A stretch of DNA of 64,000 nucleotides from Phymorhynchus buccinoides (taxonomy: Eukaryota; Mollusca; Gastropoda; Neogastropoda; Raphitomidae): the NCBI GenBank assembly GCA_017654935.2, contig CM065703.1, forward strand, positions 31,989,863 to 32,053,862, read 5' to 3'. Shown piece by piece: positions 21,631 to 64,000 of this stretch. The notes beneath the pieces were generated by a model. It saw nothing but the letters and a program-made list of their open reading frames with translations, searched no databases and was not told the DNA's origin. A program made the translations under genes and the position numbers. The stretch's first letter is position 1. The number at the start of each line of letters is the position of its first letter.

Positions 21631-21995
21631 TGTGTAGAGTGGCACAGAGGTAACATGTTCGCCTCGTATACAATAAACCAGAGTTTGAACCTAGGTACAG
21701 GGGATCTTTCCTCTCACTCTGCACTAGGCCTTACGGTCTTTCGGATGAGACGATAAACCGTAGTCCTGTGTGCCCATGCACTTGGCACACGTTAAACCCA
21801 GTGGCAATGAAAAAGTTGTCATTTGGTCAAACATTTACACACACACACCCTTTCCTTCCTCATCAGTCGCACAAAAATCGCATGCAGATATATAAAAATA
21901 ATGGGTGGCACACGCAACTCTGGCTGTGACACACTCCAGGTGGGAGCAACCCGAATTTCACAGAGACGCCTCTACAAATACAAAAAAAACTACAT
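21631..21995 (+). mobile_element. tRNA-headed SINE (family S1)
   Basis: A diverged copy: gtgtagagtggcacagaggt, gagtttgaaccta (B box altered), tctttcggatgagacgataa, ggtgggagcaacccgaattt, ending in gcctctacaaatac and an A-rich tail. Confidence 0.75.
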
Positions 21996-22480
21996 TGCCT
22001 TTTTTAAGAGTGTCATTCCCATTGTAACTCAAATCAAATGCATCACTGACGAAAATTATATCCGATGTTTGATTGAATGATGGGTTTTAAAACACTTGCA
22101 TCGATAAAAATTCACCTTAAAACCGAATGACATTACACATGCATTTTACACAAACGACGAACGCTTCACATGGAATGGACCAAATTTTGCTTTTTGTTTC
22201 AGAATATGAAAGATTTAGACAAAGGGCTTTGCAACACAAAAAGTGGAGAAAAAAAACCTCATCTCATATCTCTCTCTCTCTCTCTCTGTCTCTCTCTCAC
22301 ACACTCTATTATGTTTATTTACATCATTACTTAACTTTTGTTTTCAAGCTGCAAAAAGACTTTTATCCTCATCAACACTGATTCAAAGTCTTTGAGCCAG
22401 TTTCGATTCAAATTTAAATGAATTTAAAAAAACAAATTTTTTTTTGATATGTCGATAACCAGGCCAAGATAAATGAGGCT
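21996..22480. other. AT-rich intergenic sequence with a CT tract
   Basis: A CT microsatellite lies at 22267-22300. No gene seen. Confidence 0.5.
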
Positions 22481-22619
22481 TTATACCGAAAATTCTCTGC
22501 CCCTGTCTCGTGCCCTGAGATGCGAACGCCACCTACTTAAGATTATCGTCCCTGCCGGTCATGAAGTAGTAGTACATAGCCACAGAAAAAGTATCTGCAC
22601 CTGACTCGCCGATAGGTAG

Positions 22620-22813
22620 CAGGGCTCCCAGCACTAAAGTTCTAAAGGACCCTCTAAAAGAATGTGCAGGGGGTCCCAGGGATGCACTATAAAAATTATT
22701 TTTTAGCACTCACAATGCCAGTGGGACCCTCTATCCTGCCTCTAGGACCCTCTATACTGTAAGTGAAGGAGTCCCTGGGACCCCTTTTTTTGCAGGGACG
22801 ATTGGGAGCCCTG
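22620..22813. mobile_element. Small inverted-end element inside a repeat
   Basis: Ends CAGGGCTCCCA and TGGGAGCCCTG are inverted repeats. The surrounding taagattatcg...agtagta block occurs on both sides (22540 and 22838), so the element interrupts or borders a duplicated repeat. Confidence 0.5.
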
Positions 22814-22943
22814 AGGTGGCATGGGCAGTTCGGGCCTAAGATTATCGCCCTTTCGTATCGGCAAGAAGTAGTATAAAGCCCCATTCAGACCAATTGTCGG
22901 CACCTTCCCCTTTAAAATAAACCTACGAGTTCTGGTTCTATCA

Positions 22944-23637
22944 CAGGGTTCCCAGGTTTGGAACAAGAAACGAAAAAAGGACATAAGGACCTCAAATAAA
23001 AATTGTAAAAGGACCTTCGCCAACCTGATTGTATGACATGTTCATGATAGAATGCCAATTGTTGACTAAGAGCACAATTCCAATACGCATGGAATGAACC
23101 ACTACGTCTTGGAGCGGAAAGACTCGCACAGCTTGTAATGAACTGTCTGCTCCGATCTGTGACACCGACAACTTTGTATACTGCCAGTCTTTTTGGGCAA
23201 TAATCTTTTTAGATGTTAGTTTCTTTATCACTTTTTTTCTTGATAAAACAGGACTTAACAGTACCTTTCAAAAACTAAAAGGACCTCTTGATGAACTAAA
23301 AGGATCTACTTGCTGAAATAAAGCACTTAGCCCCTTTTGCCGCCAGACAATTTTTCAGCCCAAAAATACCATTAAACTTAACTGGGTAGAGGAAAACAAA
23401 AGTCAGCAATATTGGGAATTCTTCCGTGACATGTATAACATTAAGCCTATTCTTACCTCCCAAACTTGAGAAAATAGGGTCTTTGAATAACAGGCCCTGA
23501 TTTGATGCCTTTTAGTGATAGTGACATGGGTGTCAAACCATTGTGGTGCGTAAATTCGGCATTGGCGGTGAAAGGGTTAAAAGGCCTGTTGACCAAAAAA
23601 CAATTCACAAGGACTTAAAAGGTGCCTGGGAACCCTG
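22944..23637. mobile_element. hAT-like element with 5-bp duplication, containing a MITE
   Basis: Ends CAGGGTTCCCAGG and CCTGGGAACCCTG are inverted and flanked by TATCA (22939-22943, 23638-23642). A family C MITE is nested at 23327-23581. No transposase seen. A five-base duplication fits a hAT subgroup; the superfamily is inferred. Confidence 0.6.
23327..23581 (-). mobile_element. TTAA MITE family C
   Basis: Reverse copy: the end gcggtgaaagggTTAA at 23566-23581 and the other end ttagccccttttgccgccag (TTAA decayed). The interior has ttgggaattcttccgtgaca and tcttacctcccaaacttgag, as in the other copies. Confidence 0.7.
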
Positions 23638-23639
23638 TA

Positions 23640-23825
23640 TCACACCTGCTTTGTTCAAATACTCATCCATTTGCACTTATTTCCCATCCAGAATTTGTAT
23701 GGACTGTTATGGATCAGCTAATGGTCGCAATACAGGTTCATGTTTTTCCGCTCTTTCCCCATGGAAACACAGTGATGTATGCGAGTTATGTTATTACTAG
23801 CGTAGCACTGTGTTTCCCATGGGGT

Positions 23826-23879
<54 letters not shown>

Positions 23880-24178
23880 AAAAATAGCAACGTGCATTGC
23901 GACCATAACCCGTATTGAAACATTGTATGCACGACAAATATACACACTTCAAAATATCTGTTTAATACATGCAATGTTTTTAAAATCTATTTCTCTATGC
24001 TTTCTCTCTTCTCATTCCCTCTCTCCTCCTCCCTGCCAATAATCCTCCCCCACCCCACCCCTCCCCACACACATACCTTTTTCCCAACCCCACTTCTCGC
24101 TTTTTTTTCTCGCTTTTCTTTTCGAAAGAGTCAAATATCCAGAAATCCTTGAGCAATATTGTCGACAAAGTCTTTTTT
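23640..24178 (-). other. Probable ACBD5 3'UTR and flank
   Basis: It contains C-rich and pyrimidine stretches (read on +, 24000-24080), the G53 run and no other frame. No unambiguous polyadenylation signal was identified. Confidence 0.4.
23826..23878. repeat. Poly-G tract (about 53 G)
   Basis: An uninterrupted G run; on the ACBD5 transcribed strand it is poly-C, and it lies some 300 bp after the ACBD5 stop, so it may be in the 3'UTR. Exact length is likely unreliable in any assembly. Confidence 0.9.
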
Positions 24179-57885
<33,707 letters not shown>

Positions 57886-57903
57886 CTGCAAAAAAACCAT
57901 TTA

Positions 57904-58465
57904 CCGTAATTTTCTGACTATAAGGCGATATTGTTTTCTCCAATTTCGACCCATGCACTTAATAAACGAGGGCATCCTATTAGTGAACAAAATCGTGAGA
58001 AGAGAGGCAACGATTGCCATACTCAGTACAGTCTACTGTGAGTCACAGCATCGAAAGTGGCAACGAGTCGCCGATAGGACAAATACTCACGCTAAAATGC
58101 TTCAAAATCCCTATTATCATCCGAGATACCGTCCAACAGATGCCATAACCCTTCATTGGATGCAAAAAGCATCGTTGTAGAGCTTAAAATGCCATAATTC
58201 TACCAGTTTTCGTGAAGAAAAATCCAAACACAACAACCGGGAGTCGCAAAAACGGAAATTCGATTACTTGAGAAGGGAGCCAACTCTTGTTTATGACAGC
58301 AGTAATGGCGGTCGGTAAGCACTTACAGGACGTGTACGGGTTCAAACTTCAACTTTCTTTTGCCTTATAAACGAGGGCGCCTTTTACTTTAATTTTTTCA
58401 GATTTTTCTTTAAAATTGCCCTATTCCCTTATACACAGCAGCACCTAATGATCCGAAAAATACGG
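57904..58465. mobile_element. MITE family B beside ACBD5 exon 1
   Basis: ccgtaattttctgactataa at left and tgatccgaaaaatacgg at right, TA-flanked. Its left end is 17 bp upstream of the exon at 57885, so the intron branch site must lie in or at the element. Confidence 0.75.
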
Positions 58466-58514
58466 TATATCAATATAGCAATCAGTGCTAATTTCACAAT
58501 CATGAAAATTGCTT

Positions 58515-58960
58515 GGTTTGTACATCTTCTTCTTCTTCTTCTCTGTGTTCTCAGGCGATATGGTCATAAATGGGTGAGGTAGGTGTGTGTCCAGTTTTCA
58601 CTGGTCTCCCCGATACATACAGCCGACACATTCCGATTTCGGAAGAGCTCAAAGCAGAAAAGTATCTGAAGAATTTTGTTTTTTCAAAGGCAGCAGAAAG
58701 GGCAAATAAGTTGAATAAGTTTAGTCAGAACAATAGCATCTATCATGATAGTAAGAAAAGGCAAAGGCATAGTCAAAGAGAGCGATAAATTAGAGGAAGT
58801 TGCGGACACAGAACTTCCAGAAGGTGGGGGGAACTATTTGAACCGAAAGACTCCCTGGTATCCCCGAAGGGAAAGACTCATGGTCCAGCTCCCCATATGG
58901 AGGCATGAGGCATCCACCCGCTGCCCCACCTTGGTTTGTGCAAAAGACAATGGATATTGA
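58515..58960 (+). repeat. Dispersed repeat R1
   Basis: tcaggcgatatggtcataaa, cactggtctccccgatacat, ccgatttcggaagagctcaa, cttccagaaggtggggggaa and ccctggtatccccgaaggga. Confidence 0.75.
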
Positions 58961-58984
58961 CAATAAATAATTCTCAAACTTGGA

Positions 58985-59050
58985 GGCATGATCTGCACTG
59001 GCTTGTTGGAAGTAGGCATAAAACTTCAGCATCAACTCGTGGGATGTTAC
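58985..59050 (-). pseudogene. Partial copy of the ACBD5 acyl-CoA-binding exon
   Basis: On -, tcccacgagttgatgctgaa gttttatgcctacttccaac aagccag encodes SHELMLKFYAYFQQAS, a copy of the middle of the exon at 57765-57885. It has no acceptor and no following conserved codons. Confidence 0.85.
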
Positions 59051-59210
59051 ATGTATGCCTGTGTCCGAATGTGTGTGTGTGTGTGTCAAGTTCAAAGTCA
59101 AACTTACATTATTATCTCAACAAGAGAAATTACATTGTGGTCTCATTATACAAGGGTAACAGAATACTAAAATATCCACGCATTTGAACAAAACAAAAAG
59201 AATACAATGA

Positions 59211-59625
<415 letters not shown>

Positions 59626-59977
59626 TATGTGCATACATACATGTATACCTTTAAGTCCTAGCACTGCTTTTCCTTATCTTGGAATTCCAACCTAAATAAC
59701 TAGTAGAAGTCGACGTTAGTAGTCTGGTAATTCAGGCCTTTTTTCCGCTATTGTTATAATCAAAACTGGTTCCAACTGGATCTTAATCGGTAACAAAATA
59801 CAGATAGAGAAGCAGTTTTAAATAAATGTTTACAATTACAGTGTTTAGATTTTTTTTTAAACTAAAAATAGGAATGTGGGTGAAAATCATGGAACTTTGT
59901 AATCTGCGCAGATATCTCATATTTTACAGCATGTTTACAACACAATCAAGCATTGTCAAATTTCTTTTCCTTACAAT

Positions 59978-60029
<52 letters not shown>

Positions 60030-61294
60030 CCCCCCTCTCTCTCTCCTATTCCCTTAACTATTGTCTTCCCTGAAATTATTACCCTCTATAAGGGGTCTAT
60101 TAGTATTTTCTGAAAAGGCCATATTTAACTGCCCTATGAGTGCCTGGCTCCACATTTATGTGGAATTCATCGCGGCCAGAACTCAAAGACTTTGAACATG
60201 TTCAGACAATCCATGTGTGTGTGTGTGTGTCAAGTCAAGTCAAAATTTTATTTCCAGATGGGAACATTGTATAAGCAAAAACATGCTTTTTCAACAAGCC
60301 ATCCATAAAAAATGATGTAAAGAAAAAATAAAGAACTAAACATTCCAAAGTCGCGAACAAGAAAAGGAAAATATACAATGTGTGTGTGTGTGTGTGCGTG
60401 TGTGTGTGTGTGCGTGCATGCGTGTGTGTGTTTATAAATCTTAATTTGAATTATTGTCATTCATTCCCACTCATTCAGACGAGAAAAGATCTATAAATGA
60501 CTGTTGACATGTTTTTGCATCTCATACGTCACTTTTCCAGTTGTTATAGTTTTTGTCATTGCTGGGTTTTTTTAGATCATTGATTGCGTCGTTTCCTACA
60601 CCTAGTTACCATTCTCTTCCTTGACTTGGTCAATGGCTGACGACGGCTTTGCCTAACCAAGAAATAAAGCCGAAAATGTCCTTAGTTTTATTCTACAAAA
60701 AAAGCTTGTTGTTTTGTGCTTTTCTTCACAGTGACCTATTTTCAATGCTAAGTAACACAATGTAAAACAATACCACTGAAAAGTCGAGAGTTTGTGAGCC
60801 AGTCAGACACTTCCAACCATAACTGCCAGATAGCAGAGGGGGCAGCTGCTATTCCAGAGAGCTGAGCTAGAATGTGTTTATAGTGGATAAGCCTTGCCCA
60901 GGGTACATTTCCACTCTCTCGGCCAAAGGGATTTGAGGACAGCTGGCGTTGGGGAAGGTCCCCAAAGGCCAACCCATCCCTTGTGGTTGCAGTACTATTA
61001 TTCATACATTGGGAGTAGAAATCATGGAATGTTCATCAGTATGATCACTGAACCTTCAAAGAATCCACATGAAAATTTGCAACCAAGATGAAGTCGATGT
61101 ATCATTCAACTTTAAACTTTGCAGACAAATGAACAAGTCAGGTGTTGAAATCAACAGCAGAGCAGATTTCCTGTTCAGTGTTTGGCAACAGAACATCATC
61201 ATGATGATCATGTAAATTGTATTACAGTTGAGTAATACAGTAGTAGTAAATCAGCATCACAACACGTTGACATGCGCCATTATTGAAAGATGGG
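59626..61294. other. No recognised gene
   Basis: CT tract at 59982-60023, short GT tracts at 60215 and 60380-60430, and a GC-richer block at 60770-60990 that has an 85-residue open frame on - with no family I recognise. The N-terminal ACBD5 exon was sought here and not found. Confidence 0.45.
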
Positions 61295-61679
61295 TTAACT
61301 CATTCGCATCGCAATGATTTTGAATTATTAAAAAAAGCTCACAAATCACTCCAGCCATACACACAAACAAAACAGACATAAACAAAAAGAGAAATGAAAG
61401 ATTACAGGTTTTTACTTCAGGTTTAGACATAGGGAAGTGGTAGATCAGACTTTGTATACACTTTATATATAAAAACTGTCTACAGCAATTAGTTACCCCA
61501 CTTCAAACCACTACAAATGCATAGTAAGAAGCAAAAGTGTGGTCTAAGTGAACGAAGCGAGTTTAGAAGTGACCAAAGTGTGGTGTGCACAGATTTACTT
61601 CCCATAAAACAAATCCATCAAATTGACAGCTGTATATTCATTCCGGACATATATGGGTGGAACGACTTGAATGAGTTAA
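61295..61679. mobile_element. Family D element, compact copy
   Basis: TTAACTCATTCGCATCGC at left and cgacttgaatgagTTAA at right, intact TTAA on both sides; 385 bp. Confidence 0.75.
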
Positions 61680-62154
61680 TGATGCGGGCGCACAATCTGA
61701 AGCTACGATTCCTGTTCTTCATTAGCGCAACCAAAGGAATGCAGTAACTTGAGTAAGCCACATTTACTGATGTGGACAGTGCAAACCTCTAAGGGAACCA
61801 CTCAAGACTTATCTGTCCCTGGAGCTAACTCGAAAACGGTTAAATTCGTAAATCCTGTACTACAATAGGCTTGTCTTTTCACAGAAGGTTCACATCACTG
61901 ATTGGAAAAGAATTAATTAAAATTACATTAAAAAAAAATAAAAGCAACCATTTGGAGAATAAACATCTCTTATCGGTACCCTTTCTTATTCAAGTTATTG
62001 GCCTTATCATGATCGAGCTACTGTCTTACCTTATTATTATTAATTAATATTGGTGCCATTAATATTATATCTACAAAAATCTATTAGACTACTACACTCT
62101 ACCCAAATGAAAAAAATATTTAGCCTATGATGTACATGTATGTTCATACTAATC

Positions 62155-62880
62155 TACAGCTAAGTGCGATGTAAAACGCATTTCTGAATAATCCATGCAA
62201 GTTGCAATTATAAAATCTCACACGGTACCAACAAACATATTCTAGAAACTTGCAAAGAGGAAAAGGATCTTGGTGTCATCTTTGACTCTGGATTAACTTT
62301 TGATAATCACATTAACACGGCTATTGGTAAAGGCAACAAAATGCTGGGCCTATTTAGAAGAAGTTTTATTGGGTTAGATCATATAGTATTTTTAAAACTA
62401 TATAAAAGTTTGGTCAGACCTCATCTAGAATATGGAAATCAGGTCTGGAGTCCGTTTTTAAAAAGGCAATCGGTAGCATTAGAAAGGGTCCAAAGACGAG
62501 CAACAAAATTAATTAAAGGCGTTAGTCACCTTGATTACAAACACAGACTAAGGAAGTTGAAATTACCATCTCTGAAATATAGAAGAATCCGTGGGGATCT
62601 GATAAACACATACAACATTTTTCACAGTGATAACAATACTAATAAATCTTTGTTCTAGCTAACAACTGACTCAAGAACCCGTAACAGTGATTTAAAAATA
62701 CTAACCCAGTATAGCGGAACTAATATTAGAAAAAAATTCTTTTCTAACAGAGTAACGAAGTTTTGGAATACTCTTCCTGCACATATTAAACGAGCACAGA
62801 ATCTAACACAATTCAAAAACCTCCTTGATAAATACACCAACATATCAAAACTACAATATGAGCATGGTCCAGCACTTTAA
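62155..62880 (+). pseudogene. CR1/L2-like LINE, 3' end of reverse transcriptase ORF
   Basis: It encodes EEKDLGVIFDSGLTFDNHIN, KMLGLFRRSF, KLYKSLVRPHLEYGNQVWSP, LERVQRRATKLIKGV and later FFSNRVTKFWNTLPAHI up to TAA at 62878, the standard end of CR1/L2/Rex-type polyproteins. It is 5'-truncated, with an early frame disruption near 62180 and one in-frame TAG at 62656-62658. Dead copy. Confidence 0.9.
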
Positions 62881-62882
62881 AG

Positions 62883-64000
62883 GACGAATGTACTGTGGAT
62901 GAGTGTTGGAAGAATGTGAGTCGGATAATTGTGGAAGCTTGTGACAAATTTATACCAAAAATTAAGGTATCCCAAATGGGTACCCGCAGAAAGGACCCTC
63001 TTCCAGCATCTCTCCTTGATAAGATAAGAAAGAAAAGGAAAGCATTCAAAACCTATAAAAAATACCCGACCAAGGAAAATTGGGACTTCTATGCCAGGGC
63101 CCGAAACCAGGTTAGACAAGCTACCAGAAAGCATGTAAAGGAAAGAGAATCTCTTTTGGCTCAGGAAGCCAAAAATAATCCTAAAGTATTTTTTAAATAT
63201 GTATCTGACAAGACTAAACCTAGAGAACAAATTTCAAAATTAAGGCAAAAAGATGGGACTTATACTGAAACAGATATGGATAAGGCAATAGTCTTAAATG
63301 AGTTTTTTGGTAGTGTTTTTATAACAGACCCAGCAAATAGTTTGCCAAATTTTAAAGCAAGTTATAATTCAGTGATTAACTCAGTCACAATAGGTCAGGA
63401 GCAAATGCTGAAAGCACTACAGTCCTTAAAAATAGATAAATCACCTGGACCTGACGAAATACATCCTAGAGTCCTCAGGGAGTTGTCTAGCCAGTTGGCG
63501 TGGCCTCTAACATTTTTATTTAATAAATCTGTACTAGTAGGCAAATTACCTACTAGCTGGAAAGTAGCTCAAGTTACACCAATATTTAAAAAGGGCAATA
63601 AGAGTAGTCCTGGGAACTACCGCCCAGTGAGCCTTACCTCCATCGTTTGTAAACTTTTTGAAGGTTTTATCCGTGACGCACTGTGTGATCATTTAATTGA
63701 GAATGATATTTTATCTAAAGACCAATTTGGTTTTACCCGGGGACGATCTTGTGTCATACAGCTGTTAGTCACCTTGGGAGACTGGATAGGCTCCCTGGAG
63801 GAAGGTAGGCCAGTGGACGCCGTTTACCTAGATTTTCAGAAGGCGTTCGATACTGTTTCACATTCCAGACTTATTTTGAAGCTAGCGGGTTATGGCGTGG
63901 GCGGAAGACTGTTGGGGTGGATCAGGGATCTTTTGAGCGAGCGCACACAATATGTAACTATAAATGGATTTAGTTCTAAAAAGGTAGATGTCACTAGTGG
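62883..64000 (+). CDS. CR1/L2-like LINE reverse transcriptase, partial, open
   Basis: About 372 codons open to the window edge, from ECTVDECWKNVSRIIVEACD through SLKIDKSPGPDEIHPRVLRE, TPIFKKGNKSSPGNYRPVSL, KDQFGFTRGRSCVIQLL and VDAVYLDFQKAFDTVSHSRL to KKVDVTSG. These are RT motifs 0 to 4 or so; the catalytic Asp of DFQKAFD is present and the FADD box would lie beyond 64000. The endonuclease part is missing: this begins directly behind the dead copy. It reverse-transcribes its own RNA for target-primed insertion when complete. No stop or frameshift in the visible part, so the insertion looks young. Confidence 0.9.

Noticed and set aside
60748..61005. An 85-residue frame on the - strand
   Set aside because: No recognisable domain and no splice or conservation support; could be a repeat remnant.

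Overview
The window is animal nuclear DNA: large introns, GT-AG splice sites, dense microsatellites, many short terminal-inverted-repeat elements and SINE/LINE remnants. The repeat style (CA/TG, CTA and poly-G/C tracts, tRNA-headed SINEs, CR1/L2-like LINE) and the divergence of its two conserved proteins from vertebrate forms suggest a mollusc, most likely a gastropod; that assignment is inference, not shown by a marker gene.

Two conserved protein-coding genes lie tail to tail. On the + strand, 1119-13878 holds the last five coding exons of ORC4 (origin recognition complex subunit 4); earlier exons lie before the window. On the - strand, 57885 down to 24179 holds twelve coding exons of an ACBD5-type acyl-CoA-binding protein (peroxisomal tail-anchored ER tether), from the middle of its acyl-CoA-binding domain to the stop codon; the 5' exon(s) were not found and probably lie beyond the window. 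All splice phases join without a break, which strongly supports both models. The genes are functionally unrelated (DNA replication licensing; peroxisome lipid metabolism and contact with the ER).

Layout: 1-13.9 kb ORC4 3' half with a 44-bp minisatellite of about 55 units in one intron; 13.9-24.2 kb convergent intergenic region packed with SINEs and TTAA-, TA- and hAT-like non-autonomous elements; 24.2-57.9 kb ACBD5 with introns full of microsatellites and MITEs; 57.9-62.1 kb upstream intron or flank with a 420-bp GT tract; 62.1-64 kb two pieces of a CR1/L2-like LINE, the second running off the window with an open reverse transcriptase frame.

The most unusual property is that about half of the exons (8 of 17) have partial copies of themselves in the neighbouring introns, usually the exon's 3' edge with its splice donor, often spaced by CA/TG microsatellite. 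Most copies look like by-products, but a few look coding: a 51-nt in-frame copy of ACBD5 exon 5 that keeps its VAP-binding (FFAT-like) motif with 6 of 7 differences synonymous, in-frame copies of ACBD5 exon 6, and two copies of the ORC4 terminal exon upstream of the real one. These are the best candidates for an undescribed exon-duplication process and for unannotated isoforms.
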